Shown piece by piece: positions 33,111-44,752 of a DNA stretch of 64,000 nt. Each line of letters starts with the position of its first letter. Positions within the stretch are counted from its first letter, which is position 1. Source of the DNA: Malus domestica (Eukaryota > Streptophyta > Magnoliopsida > Rosales > Rosaceae); the NCBI RefSeq assembly GCF_042453785.1, contig NC_091667.1, positions 11,932,001 to 11,996,000 on the forward strand, written 5' to 3'. The notes below the pieces were generated by a model, which was not told the origin of the DNA, made no database searches, and saw nothing but the letters and a program-made list of their open reading frames with translations. The position numbers and the translations under genes were made by a program.

Positions 33111-34059
33111 GGGTCATGAGTAGTGTGAAGCCAACATTCACACAACGTAACATCTTCAATGAGCTTCCACGAAGACATTTTTTTCTCTTAAAGTGTAGAA
33201 AATATTGAAATGTAAATAGTATAGAAAGTGTAGAAAATATTGAAATGTGGTGTAAAGGTGGAAGATGAGGGTTATGTATTTATAGAAAAAAAAAAATATT
33301 TTAAAAATATTTTTGTATTTTTTAATAATTTTTATGTATTTTTTTAATAATTTTTAATATAATTAATTAATCTGGACCGTTGGATTTGAAAAATATTCAA
33401 ATCCAAGAGCCAGGGAGTTGCCATGTGGCCAACGGTCTTATTTCTGACCGTTGGGCCTTTTTTTATTATTTTTTTTATTTTTTGTGAAAAAAACGTGGAC
33501 CGTTGATCTGTGATCGAACGGTCCATTTTAAAAGTCAAATTTAATTTTTTTTTACCGTTGGAAATCCAACGGTCTACAAAAAAATAGCCGTTGGAAATCC
33601 AACGGCACTGAAGAGGGCCACGTAGCCCTATTCCGGGTGAACACAAGTGGGCTGACAAGCGGGGCCCGCCGCCTGCAACCTTGTCTGCTACTCGCGCCCA
33701 GTCGCAAGTGTGCTGCACGCGCTAACCAAATAGGCCGGCCTCTAGGTCTGTCTGAAATGGGTTGGCCTATTGCCTGGCTTGGGTTGGGTGCCAAGCTGTT
33801 TTGCGGGTTGGAGCAAATTGACAGGGGGCTGGGCTGCTTTTTGGACTGGGTGCTGGGCAATGTCCACTCCGGTGGACTTGCTCTAAGTGATTTCACGCCG
33901 TCAAAAAATAATACTCCGGGACGGGCTGTGATAATATCGGTTAACCTTGGTCTTCGGTTTTCAAATTATGTTGAATTATGTTTTTTTTGGTATAAATCTC
34001 GGGATTTTAGGGGTTTCTACAGTGGTGGGTTTATGGAAATTCAAATTCTTGCGTCGTAA

Positions 34060-34213
34060 ATCCGCAACCGCCGTCGAAAACAGGCTTAGGTTGTCACGTT
34101 CTGATTTCTTCGTCACTTGCTCGCTGTTATGCAGCTCAGACCATCACGATTCACCATCGCCACCCAATCACCGCTGTCGAAAACACTACCATACCATCAT
34201 CCTGCAAAAGATT
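34060..34213 (+). other. Possible 5' UTR exon of the candidate gene
   Basis: GC-richer stretch with cgccaccc and ccgctgtcg followed by an intron-like T-rich region and gattaggtaattt, a plausible donor at 34214-34215. This matches a plant 5' UTR exon, but nothing proves transcription. Confidence 0.25.
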
Positions 34214-34579
34214 AGGTAATTTCTGAATTAGGGTTTTATTTATTTATTTTAATTTTATTATTATTATGTGAATTCCTGGTTTGGGGATTTAGGATTTTTG
34301 AATTAGTATTTGTGAAGGTCAGTGTTTGATTGTAAACCGATTTGTGCATTTCTCTGCATATTACTATTGCATGATTAGGCCTTTCTGATTAATTTTAGGT
34401 AGGGTGTCTGTTGCAGAGAGAGGGATTTCAGGGGTTTGCGCGGTTGTATCTTTTGAAGTTTGCTTATTTGTATATTTGTTTGCATCTGGTTTTGCTTGGT
34501 TGGTCTATAGGTGGCTTGGTTGTATTTTTCCCCTTCCTTTTATCAATTTATTGCTTGGCAATGTTAATTTGTAACTGCA

Positions 34580-37500
34580 ATGTGCAAAAAAGCTAGGACT
34601 AGCAAGAGAGCAGGTGATACAAGAAAGACATTAATTCCTGCTTTAAGTGCTACACAAGTGTCTAATGAGAATATTTATGATACTTACAATGTGGAAATCA
34701 ACCTGCATTGTTAGTTTTTATTGCCCTCATGTAAATTTGTAATCAGTCATCAATTTTTGTTCTTTTATGCACAGTTTTGGGTTTGTGGTATTGTGTTGGT
34801 TGATGCTATTGGGCTCGAGAATGTTAAAATCCCACGTCGGAAACTTAACAAAATGAAATACAAAAAGAAATGAATGTTGGCAATGTTAGTTAGTGGTGAG
34901 CTGCTAGACCACCTCTAGAATGACAACTATGCCCCATCAATTTTCTCTTTTGGGTTTCCATCTAATTTGGTGTTTATCTCTGGCAGATAGATCCGGGAGA
35001 CACCGATTGCTAGTAGCAGGAACAATTGCTTCTTGGGCTTTTCTAACTAACCAACATTCAGTATCATGTAAGGAATTATAACAGTTTTGATTCTTCTGTA
35101 CTTTTCCTTTTAAGTTTAGCATTGTAGTACTAAGTTTTCTGGATGTCACATTGAATCCTGGACAATATTTTAAGTAGCAACAATGCGTAACGTGAAGTGA
35201 GTTGCTTTCCTTTGATCAATATTGACCGATATCCTAAAAGAACACTTTTGATATGGTTCAGTTGCTGTAGAAAATAAAAAAGGATTTCTGCCTGTCATGG
35301 ACAAGAAAGATGGATATGAATTTGCCTCCCCTTTGGATGGCAGGTGAGAGATTTCTGTGTTTCATCAGCCTCGGGCTTATGTGCTAAATCTTTTGCTATT
35401 GCGGCCAATTTTACTGATGGGTTTTTTCAGAAACTTACTACTCATGCTCAAGTATTATGTCTTTCTACTTTTTTACTTTCTTTTTTCTGTGTAGTATGTT
35501 GATTACTTGAAACTATGATATTGGTGACACAAATGAATGTTTCTTATAGTATGCATATCTATATATAACAAGCAAAGTTTGACTTCATTGGTTCTTAGAT
35601 ACTACGTCTTTTTAGTTGCTTTATGTGGAAACTATTCATGCTTGTTGTGACTAATATATTCAACGCCTACAGCAAAGCACGGGGACATTAAAATTGAGGG
35701 GGTATTTGACTATAGCTTAGTTACAGTCAAATTGTTGACACTTGATTTTGCTTTATTTACACCTCTGCCATTATATATGTGGCTGGGTTGTAGGGTAATT
35801 ATCAAAACTTAGAAGGGTAATTTTGTCTCTGAATAGATTTCAAAATATTTACAATTTTGCTAGTCTATTCCAAAATGACCCCTCAATTTTGCATTATTTA
35901 CATATCTGCCATTGTGTGTGTGGTTGTGCTTCAGCAAAAAATCACAGAATGGGATGAGAGATATATGGGATGATTTGTGGAGGCATTTCAGGGATTTGCA
36001 TAGAGGGAGATGAGACAAAGAGAGGGAGTTCAGCGATTTGCCAATCCTTCCCTTTCACCCAGAAGCTCTCCAAATTAGTAGTCTTCCTTTCTTTTCTAAC
36101 CCAGCGCCGTTTCATTTCGTCTTCGTTCTGTAGCCCTCCCATTCTTCTACAGCTCCTCTCGAAGCCAAAACTAAACCCAGCTCCAATCCTTCTTAGGCCA
36201 CACCTCCAACTACTGTTCTCTCATCTTCTCTAAAGCATCCATCAGAACTGAAACCATCCTCCATCTTGACTCTCAGAATAGCAACCCAATCGACCTCGGA
36301 CATGCAGGAATCAAATCGCAGGTCTCCGACATCCACAAAGGTAAAACGCTGGAAAAAAAAAAAAAAAAAAAAAGCCCCCTTTGTCCTGTCATTTTCATTT
36401 TCAGAAGATATGCAAAGGGTTTCATGTCTAATGTCTTTGTGGGTTTTCAGGGTGCAGATCCTGATTGACAAGGAAGAACAAAAACGTGTATAACAACAGT
36501 GAGACTAAATGGGAGATCCAACGGAAAAAAAAACAGCAGCTGAGAAACCGAGGCCTATAGATTCCAAAGGAAAAGGTACGATTGTTTACACTGAAATGTA
36601 GTTTTCATATTTCTGTTTGTTTGTACTCAAAATATACCCATTTTTACTTATTTGGACAATTTGGGTAAAATATGGCATTTGGAGGATTAATGAGCAAGAA
36701 GACTAACTTTGAAGATATTTAGCTATCAAGTGGAGGGGTTTGATACTATAATATTGTTTCTCCTATTTGTTTGGATGATGGAGGTTTGTCAAGCCTTTGT
36801 TTAATCAACAAATTGCATGCTTGCAAAAGGGTTGGAAGGCAACTTACAGATGTGGATGCAGATGGAGGATTAAGAAGCCAACTTGCTTCTTCTAAATATT
36901 AGATTATTACAAGTGGGAAAATATGTGCTAAAAGCATGTGGTGGAGATACAATTTCCCCTTTTAATATTGTTTCTACATGCAAGTTGGCAAAAACAATGC
37001 AAGCTACCAAAGTAAGGAAATGCAAGCTGCCCAAGCTTCTTTCGGGCAAGTACAAAACCTCAGCAGGAGGGTTTCCTCCAGACCTCTATAAAAAGGAGCA
37101 GATGCACAAGGATTATAGACACTCAATCAAACACTCAAAACAACAAATCAAAACTCTATTCAAATTAGCTCATCAGCTTCCTTGTAGACATTTATTTTTA
37201 GCCAAGCATCCTTTGTTTTTCTTGTTTATTAGCTCTGCTACTCACTTGTAGTATCGATCTAATTTGTAGCTTTTATGTACTCATTTCCAGCCATATAAAT
37301 TACAAGCAATCTGCAATTTTAGTCACTTTCCTCTGTCATTTATATTTCCAAGCAACCTTGTCATTTACATATTGTTCTATCTCTCCATATAAGTAAAGTC
37401 CTTATTTTTAAGGCAAACAAAGAACCTTAATTTGAGCAACTCCCACTCAAATGGCACAATCTCTTGATTTGAAGTCAAAAGGCGCAACCTCAATCATTCA

Positions 37501-39074
37501 AATCCCATCTACTAGCGGCATCTAGTAGTGGCACGCCTGCACCCGCCAATCTCGTATGTGAAGTAAATCCCCGGTTTGCCCGCAAGGACCATGACGGATT
37601 TAGGGAGCGAACACTCTTCTTTATGTTTATAGTGATTGTTTAAGGAATTCAAACGGTACTCAGTTAGTGTGTGTATTTTCGGAGTTTAAGATAATGTTTT
37701 AGGTTTTTTTAAGTTGACGCTATAAATGGGCTTACAGTATAGTTGACTTCCTACAATGTGGGGACAAATTAAAATTCAAAGAAGACGGCTATGGCGTTCA
37801 ATTTTAAAAGCTGTACAGTTCATTTAGAGGGATAAAGAATTACATTTTTTTTATTGGTGGAATTGTGATGATTATCTCTAATTGCTATGTCTTAGGAAAG
37901 TGTTGTAGTTGAGTATATCCACCCTAATACAAAATATCATGTCTATTTGGTATGCATATTTTGTTCTTATTAAGTATATTTTGTTTGGTTGTAGACAAAG
38001 GGTTTTCACTTGGTTAGACATATTAATGTTATCTATGCTTGATCAGACTAACTTGATAATTTTTTTAAATTTTGATGGTATTCATGGAACTATTTGAAGA
38101 GAGAGAGAAAAAAAAAATGGAAGAAAGTGGACGGTCACAAGCATGACCCGACAAAAATGAAAGGTACGTTCAAATCCTTCCAAGTGAAAGGTCATTTCGT
38201 TATTATCAAACTGTTTTCCAAAATAGAGGGAGAAATGGACATGAAGCATTTTTTTTATATCATTCAAAATCAAGAGTCTCAAAGACACTTTTTTTGTTAG
38301 TATCTTTATGTTTTTTTTTTCCTTCAAAACATCGATATATGCGAACAATTATATGAAAGAATGTATAAAAGCCTATACAGTTGCTTGACTAATAATTCTT
38401 AAATTGCTTAATTTGGTTTTTCGGGTTCTTTTCGATTTCTGGTATTTTGGGGGCTTTGAGCTTTGTTTGGGGCTTCTGAGTTGGTTTGTTGGTATTGTTG
38501 TTACACGAGTTTTTGCAAAGATTGTACCTTTATTATTGTCTATAGGGAAACTGTTACAGGTGTGTTGAATTTTACTATAATGTGTTCATGTAATGTATCT
38601 TTTGGTGTGTGTGTTTTAATTTCATAACATCTTTTGGTCAGTTTGTGTATTTGTAGTTCTACATTCATCACTGTTTAATTCTGTTCTTGAATTTGAATTC
38701 TGTGTAGTTTTTTGTCCACTGGTGCAGTATTACTGTACTCATAAAATCCCACTTCTCTGTGCCTCCTTCCCCTCTACTTGCATCAGTTAGGAGTTTGTAA
38801 AGGAGAAAGTTCGTGAATGAAGGAAATCTAATCGAGAGGCATTTTCTTATTGGCAGATATCATAAACTAAATTTGGGTATTTGAATAATATTTGTCTAAA
38901 AGTATACTCTATTTTTTAGTGGTACAACTTTTATATTGCTCTTTCCTATTTAGTATTTTATATGCCAGGATAGCCCGGAGAAAAGTCATTGAAGAAATGA
39001 GTGAAAGAGTTAAAGCATCATTTGAAAGTGAGGTTTTACAAGATCTACCATGTACATACACCAGATACTTCTGA
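34580..39074 (+). CDS. Candidate four-exon gene, 100-residue basic protein
   Basis: Unrecognised. Exons 34580-34613, 34987-35067, 35262-35343 and 38969-39074 are each bounded by GT/AG sites, and all three junctions keep phase. The sum is 303 nt, ATG to TGA. The protein begins MCKKARTSK, has a short hydrophobic stretch (LLVAGTIASWAFLT) that could span or anchor in a membrane, then GFLPVMDKKDGYEFASPLDG and a basic helix (ARRKVIEEMSERVKASFESE). Exons 2 and 3 are the best supported (donor gtaagg, acceptor ggttcag). Exon 1 is only 34 nt and exon 4 lies 3.6 kb away, so either may be wrong. A decayed gene or chance phase match is possible. Confidence 0.35.
35344..38968. other. Long intron-like region with decayed repeats
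   Basis: No convincing gene. 35720-35930 holds two diverged copies of a ttgctttatttacacctctgccatt-type segment. 36270-36500 has a short ORF ending in a long A tract, probably a decayed retrocopy. 36590-37620 looks LTR-like and is listed separately. Confidence 0.35.
36590..37620 (+). repeat. Possible LTR-like segment with TATA box
   Basis: cctctataaaaaggagc at 37082-37098 is a strong TATA context, followed after about 30 bp by gacactcaatcaaacactcaaaac, typical of retrotransposon leaders. No partner LTR, ends or target duplication could be found. Alternative: the promoter of an unknown transcript. Confidence 0.3.
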
Positions 39075-40416
39075 CATTTCACATAAGGTAACTTCCCAAA
39101 AACTAATATTTTGGCTTTCTATTGGCATATGTGAAACCAGCTTGATTCAAGTTAAAAGGTTGATGGTTGTGGATGGTTATCACATTCAAAGGGGGTGTTC
39201 AAAATATGTTCAGTAGTCCATGGTTTACCATCTCGATTGTCTTCGTTATTGATTATGGTTCATTGGAAAATTTAGTTGAATTAGGAGGTTATGTTGCTTT
39301 ACTTAGAAGACGCCTGGTTTTCCAAATGTATTGGTTGTAGCGCTATGAGTCTCTAGGATAAAGTTTATGCCTGGTTATATGGGATTGAATTTGTATCATT
39401 AATGTCAAATATTTTGAGTTTAATATGGTTATATTCCTTGGCTTAAGCTTTAGTATTTCTTCCTTCGTCTTCTCAAAAGAGGTTAATCCTTGCATTTTGT
39501 GCACTTTTTGTAGTGGGTTTAAAGCAGAGGGGGTCTACTGATGTTGTCTGTTGAGTAGATCTTTTTGTTTAACATGGAAAGAAGGAAACTAAACTAACTA
39601 TTTAGCTAGATGTTTTCTTTAAGAATATTCAATTTTATGGCCTAAGTCAATTTCCTTTGATAATAGGACGTAATATTGGAACATGATGAAACAAAGAAAT
39701 TAACAATTCTTCTTTTCCACTGAAAATAGCATCAAAGCTGAATAAAACTCGCTTGAGTCCCCCACCAGCCCCATGACAAAATGAATTACAAATTGCAGTT
39801 TCGTAGATCATTGACGAAACTGTAACTTCATGTTGCTAATAGACAGACAAACCATGCTCACCAGTTTTCAACTCATTTACAAATTGAACAGTCCATACCT
39901 CTGTTCGTTATGTTTATCACCACCAAGTAGTGTTCATGATCACCGAGTGGTACAAAGAGTAGCTTAAAGTGTTTTCTTCAATATGATGTATAATGGTTGT
40001 TGTATGTATATATTTCCCATGTCCTATGTTTGTCGTATGTATAACTACAAATTCATCAATTTATCAATTGGTTTGTTTTTCTTTTGTGGTTTCAATAATT
40101 GAGTTGGATGTGATGCAGTTGGAGTTGCAAAACGTTGAGTCTTCAGAGATACATTTTGTTTCGATCTTATGTTGTGTGATTGTATTTGATGTTGGGGTTA
40201 GATGTGGAACATATTAAAATAATCACCTTTGATTCATAATCTGCGGATTTCATTCTACGTGTATAAAAATAGAGTTCATACAATCAAACATGTTTGAACA
40301 TAATTTAGGTACAAAAATTTTCATTCTACATGTTTGAATACATGAGCTCCAAAATTTTTGTTTACATACATGTTTGATTATATAATCAAACATAATATTG
40401 GGGTTAGATGAAGACT
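39075..40416. other. No gene recognised
   Basis: T-rich intergenic or 3' UTR-like sequence after exon 4 of the candidate gene. Short ORFs without recognisable motifs. A possible donor-like aaggtaact at 39087 would extend a transcript in the 3' UTR. Confidence 0.35.
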
Positions 40417-40530
40417 GTTATTAGCACTTCAAAAATCTCATTTTACACTATTCACAAGTGTATTTTTCTTTCTAATTAATAATTATAGAAAGTTCGTAGT
40501 GCAAAATGAAATTTTTTTAGTGCCAATAAC
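40417..40530. mobile_element. MITE, copy 2 of the family at 13711
   Basis: 114 bp with inverted ends gttattagcacttcaaaaa and tttttttagtgccaataac. Same ends and interior style as 13711-13814 (ttgttcactctt / cactattcac). No coding capacity and no clear target duplication. Confidence 0.75.
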
Positions 40531-40688
40531 AATTCCCTAAATAACTGCTTAATAATATTATATAAACTCTATTTACATATATGTTTGAATATAATCTAGG
40601 TACAGAAACTTCCACAATCTTTATAATAATTAATCATAAATGATCTTTTAATATATTTTAAGCTACTATATTTGACAATATAATTATA

Positions 40689-41688
40689 GGATAGGATCAA
40701 GGGACAAATATTTTTACACTTCCTTGTAGCCTTTAGATTTTATAACGTTCAACGGTCTAGATTAAGAGTGATGTGGAAAGTTTTAAACCTTAAATGACTT
40801 GGATGATGATGTGGATTATAACTAATAAAGAAAACACTAATATAAATTAAAAATTAATATCTAATAGGATAAAATTGAAAAAAAAATCAATAATCAAACT
40901 TTGAAAGCGTAAAAAAACAAAAAAAAACAAAAAAAAAAACAAAAACATGAAAATACTGTAACCTCCATCTCCCTCCCTACAATGCCTTGGATGAAATCTC
41001 CTTTTTCATTTTATAAAAAAATAAAACCATAATAAATAACAAAAAATGAATGATTTTATATATAAAAAAAAAAGGTGATACCAGGGATATGATTAATACT
41101 CGGCGGAAACGAAACTGCTATAATAATAAAAAATTGAAAGCGCAAACAAATGAAATCAAGTTGTTTGTTTGATTCGAAAAGCTAAAAAAAAGTAGAAAAA
41201 TCATCAATGACCTAAATCGACAAATTTAAAAAGATTTTGCAAAACCTAATTTAATCACCCTACATATATGAACAATAATATATGGTTTAGGATTTTGTAC
41301 GTTTTGCTTACGTAATGAAAATTCAAGAGACTAATAGCTTGATTCTTTGTAGAAGGCATCAAAATTTCATATCAATCCTATGAAAGTTGCAGACCTCATC
41401 GGCAAAGAGGAAGATGAAGGTTACAGTACATTGAATCAATGGAGTCTCACCTCCTTTCTTGTTTGCACTCTTAAAACTAGGGTTTCTTCCTTTTTAATTT
41501 TATTTTTAATTACCTTCCATATTTTATGCTTTTTGAATTTTATTTTGATGTTTAATATTAGTTAAAAGCCACTTAAGCATCAATGTCATTTAATGAATGA
41601 ATATGAACCTTTGGATGTTTTGTAATATAAAGGGTTTAAAAAAGTGTAAAAAAATATTTGTCAAAATGTTCGTCCCTTGATCCTATCC
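40689..41688. mobile_element. Non-autonomous DNA transposon, about 1 kb
   Basis: Inverted ends ggataggatcaaggga (40689) and tcccttgatcctatcc (41688) are exact over 16 bp. The repeat continues imperfectly (acaaatatttttacactt versus its inverse near 41642-41662). Flanks ataattata and ctataacta agree at only six of nine positions, so a 9-bp Mutator-type duplication is possible but unproven. The core is AT-rich and non-coding. Confidence 0.75.
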
Positions 41689-42922
41689 CTATAACTATTT
41701 TTTTAATTAGATAGCAACATGAATTAAAACTATTGGTTTCGTTTGGTTTTTATCATAACTTAAATTATAATTGTAAAATACGATATTAGATAAGTCACTG
41801 AGAATGTATTCTTTCTATTTAATATGTTTCGTCTAATAAATTATAGTATTCCAAGCATGGATACAAAGCCGCCATTGGAAACTATGAAAATTTAAGGTTG
41901 TTGGTATCATTGATCCAACCAGTGGGTTTTTGCATCATGTACTTTGATGAATACGATTGATTGATATATTGATTCTTTTTATTGTTCGGGAGGTGATGAG
42001 ATGTTGCCTCTTAGCAAAAACCTTTGTTCAGCATGCATCCTCTGTTGCAAAAACCTTTTTAATGTCAGATTGTAGTTGTTGAGATTAGAGAGCTATTTTG
42101 CTCTTCATTTTGTTCCTTAATGTCAAACTTTCCTAATGTCTGGTGATGTGTATGAATGATAAATAGAGTTCTATATGTATTTTTATAGTTTTAAAACCCG
42201 CAACATCACGCTGGCACCTTTGATAGTAAGAAGTTATTACGAAGGAAAAAAAAATGTCAATGGCCAATTAAGTTGTACAAACACGAACACGGATATTGTG
42301 ACATGACGACACAGCGACATGAAAAATCTCAAAAAAATAAGGATGCAGACACGACTCGGACACGGTAATTAAAATAATAATAAATATTCAATATATTAAA
42401 ATATCATACGATTGAGCTTGAGAAGATGAACCATCATTTGCACTACTCATTTTCCTTAAACAAAATTAAGCAACATGTAATTCAAATTATGCACACAATT
42501 CAAATTGAGCTTGAGAAGATGAACCCTTCGTTAGCACTACTCATTTTATGTATACTAAGTTGCCTTCTAGTTGCTAGATGATGTGCAAGTGCGCATAGAT
42601 GCGGAACCAAGAGACAAAAGGGAGTTAAGGAACTAAAGAGAGGAGAGGAGGCGGGGTCGCTTCGAAAGAGAGGAAGAGAACTCAAGAGGGAGGCTCCATA
42701 TTAGAGAGAAAGAGAGGACTCAAGTTAGGTTGAGGTTGGGGAGCTTTCAGGTTTTAGTTTCTATATTTCCAAAATTGCCCCAAAATGTTTATGAAATTTT
42801 CAACAAAGCCCATGCCGTATTTTGACCGTGTCCAAACTGTGTCTAGGGCGTATCCAAGCCCTACAAGAAAACATGCTATAGGACACCCTTTTTTGCACAC
42901 TGATGGGAGTTTGTGGCTTTTA
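41689..42922. other. Unassigned DNA with a short direct repeat
   Basis: No gene. 42413-42464 and 42506-42556 are diverged direct repeats (attgagcttgagaagatgaacc... cactactcatttt). The stretches near 42270-42365 (cacgaacacgg, cacgactcggacacgg) and 42820-42850 (gaccgtgtccaaactgtgtc) resemble each other in inverse orientation and may be ends of a decayed hAT-like element. Confidence 0.35.
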
Positions 42923-43367
42923 GAGCACTTCCAGTGTAGTAAGGCCTCCTTGGGCAATAGACAACTCAATCCCCTTAAATAAATAGTAATTGCCTGCAGT
43001 GAACAGTAATTGTTCAAGTGCATCTCCACCCCTAAGCTGAATAACCTTTATTTTAGTTTCGGATAATAATAGAAGATTGGTTTAAAGTATTTAAAAATAT
43101 TGAAATGTAGTGTAAAGTAGAAGGACATGGTTATGTATTTATAGAAAAAAAATTTATAATTTTTTTAATAATTTAAATTGTGACTGGCGTCATGATAACG
43201 CCTTGTGTCACATAAGTAGGGCGCTGGATTAGGCGATTATTACCTGACTTCTTCATCGGGTTCACCTTAAGCCCAATTACTCAAGTGGGCTGGAGTGTTT
43301 TGAGGAGGGGGAGGGGAGTGGATTGAGTTGCCTATCCCTAAAGCAATAAGCAACGATGAAGTTGCTC
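42923..43367. mobile_element. Harbinger MITE H3
   Basis: Inverted ends gagcacttccagtg (42923) and, inverted, gagcaacttcatcg (43367). The 3-bp duplication TTA is exact at 42920-42922 and 43368-43370. Its interior carries tgaacagtaattgttcaagtgcatctccacccct, as in H2 and H4, and the gttatgtatttatagaaaaaaa segment found in H2 at 33263-33290. A deletion derivative of the H2/H4 group. Confidence 0.88.
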
Positions 43368-43370
43368 TTA

Positions 43371-43749
43371 TAACTTGTCATTCCCCAAAGTAAGTTATTG
43401 TGCTTCAAAATTGGGACACCAACAAACGGTGTGGTTTACACAAATTTAATTTACAATTTAGATATTTGTATTTTAAAACTCTTTTCGGTGCCAACTTGGG
43501 ATATGTGAATTGGAGGTTGTACACCATTTCTGTACAAATCTTTTCTTTCCATATACATTTTAGATTTGTTATTTATAATTTGCACACCGAAGAGTCCAAA
43601 GCTTGTATTTTCGTTTTCTGGGCTGAATTTTTCTTTTCTAATTTGAATGGAGTTTGAAAATTAAAACCATTCTCTTAAGAGGAGGGTCAAATGACGTGGG
43701 ATAATTGAGCTGGAGGAATTCCCGCTTTTAAACATCAATTAGGGCAGCA
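43371..43749. other. Spacer between H3 and H4
   Basis: 379 bp without a recognisable gene or repeat boundary. One 85-codon ORF (43400-43657) has no motif I recognise. Confidence 0.35.
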
Positions 43750-43854
43750 TAAGAGCAACTTCACGGGATGAATTGCTAGAGGGACCGTGGGTGGAATAGG
43801 GCCGGATCGCCCGAGGGAGCAAGCCCGAGTGCCAAGCCCAATCATGCCTCGCAT

Positions 43855-44391
43855 GATAATGATGAAGATGATGCAGAAGAAGTGCCCAAAACGCCCCCCG
43901 TTGAACAAGCGTCGGGGTCGACCCGTTTTCCAATTAGGCCTCAACAAGGTAAGAAGGCTTCAAAGAGAAAAGGTAATGCTTCCAAGAATGATTATGCAAA
44001 ATATATGGAAGAACTTGCCCGCCAAGGTGAATTGAGTTTGGCCTGGGAAATTGCCAAATTTGAGGCTGATAAAGCTAGAGAGGATGCAAAAGCTGTAGCT
44101 ATTGAGAAACAATTTCAAGCTAATGAGAGAAAAAGAGAACTACTTCGGCAAGAAAGGGAACATGTTAGAGAAGAAAGAATGGCTCAACGAGATCGTGGCA
44201 TTATGAATGAGCCTTTAGAAGGGAAGTCTCCAAACTCTAAATATTTTTGGAAGTTGGAGAAAGCAGACGTGGTGCGAAGGAGGTGTGCAAGAGAAGCGAG
44301 AGCAAGAGGAGATGGTCCTAGCACGACAAGAGAAGATCATCCTAGCACCACAAATTGGTTAGGTGATGATTATCCATTCATGAACCCATAA
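43855..44391 (+). pseudogene. Harbinger Myb-like partner, C-terminal part (H4)
   Basis: Open from about 43855 to TAA at 44391. Readable order: acidic NDEDDAEEVPKTP linker, a basic PQQGKKASKRKGNASKN nuclear-localisation-like patch, then a long Glu/Arg/Lys coiled coil (AREDAKAVAIEKQFQANERK, QEREHVREERMAQRDRG) and the tail DDYPFMNP. These fit the C-terminal half of the Harbinger ORF1 protein. The SANT/Myb domain that should precede it is absent, and the element's left end lies about 100 bp upstream, so the N-terminus was deleted. Confidence 0.75.
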
Positions 44392-44752
44392 TTTTCCAAT
44401 CACTTTGTTTGTAATCGGAGCCCATAATTTTCCAATAAATTTGGGTTGTAATTTCTTATTTATTGAATAGAGTACTTTATGTTGTTGTCAATTTATTGAA
44501 TTTAGTACTTTATTTAAACTAAGAGTATATTTATTTAATTTGGTAATTTATTTATACTAAGAGAATCTTTATTCAAAACACATTTAAACACACCAAATAA
44601 AATTACATCAACATACCAAATAAAATTACATCAACACACACTAAATCAAATTACATCAACATACCAAAAAAAAAATATCACTAAATGAACTAAAAAAAAC
44701 ACACCACATAAAATTAAGTAAACACACCAAATAAAAACAAACACTAATGAAC
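44392..44752. other. AT-rich spacer between the convergent H4 genes
   Basis: Low-complexity sequence with repeated acatcaacacaccaaataaaat units (44575-44735). No ORF. Same position as 23684-24069 in H1. Confidence 0.6.

Larger units (their letters stand above)
32042..33883 (+). mobile_element. PIF/Harbinger element H2, deletion derivative
   Basis: Inverted ends gagcaagtccacc (32042) and ggtggacttgctc (33883), flanked by TAA at 32039-32041 and 33884-33886, the Harbinger target. Contains the first part of a transposase gene (32718-33110), CCAAT/CACGTG arrays (32240-32590) and a subterminal block tgcatctccacccct shared with H3 and H4. Most of the transposase and all of the Myb partner are missing. 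Confidence 0.9.
28061..33933 (-). mobile_element. Large gypsy solo LTR with two nested insertions
   Basis: Starts tgacacacctcaaccc and ends ggacgggctgtgata (terminal ca mutated to ta). The 5-bp duplication atatc is exact at 28056-28060 and 33934-33938. Removing the nested solo LTR (30182-31904 with its duplication) and Harbinger H2 (32042-33886) leaves about 2.3 kb. The minus-strand sequence TTATATACCCTTAG near 32030 is the likely LTR promoter, followed downstream by a CT-rich leader at about 30110-30180. Style resembles large-LTR chromoviruses, but no protein domain is present to prove it. Confidence 0.82.

Noticed and set aside
35558..35694. Possible short Helitron (start tctatatataacaagc, end gcaaagcacggggacatta)
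   Set aside because: The start is AT-rich and common, no CTRR terminus or clean hairpin follows the acgggg motif, and there is no second copy in the window.
36883..37251. 122-codon plus-strand ORF
   Set aside because: Overlaps the TATA-like LTR segment; the product has no domain and the ORF ends in an AT-rich leader-like stretch.
37440..37515. tRNA-like segment (tggcacaatc ... ttcaaatccc)
   Set aside because: Some resemblance to A and B boxes, but no cloverleaf could be drawn and acceptor pairing is absent.
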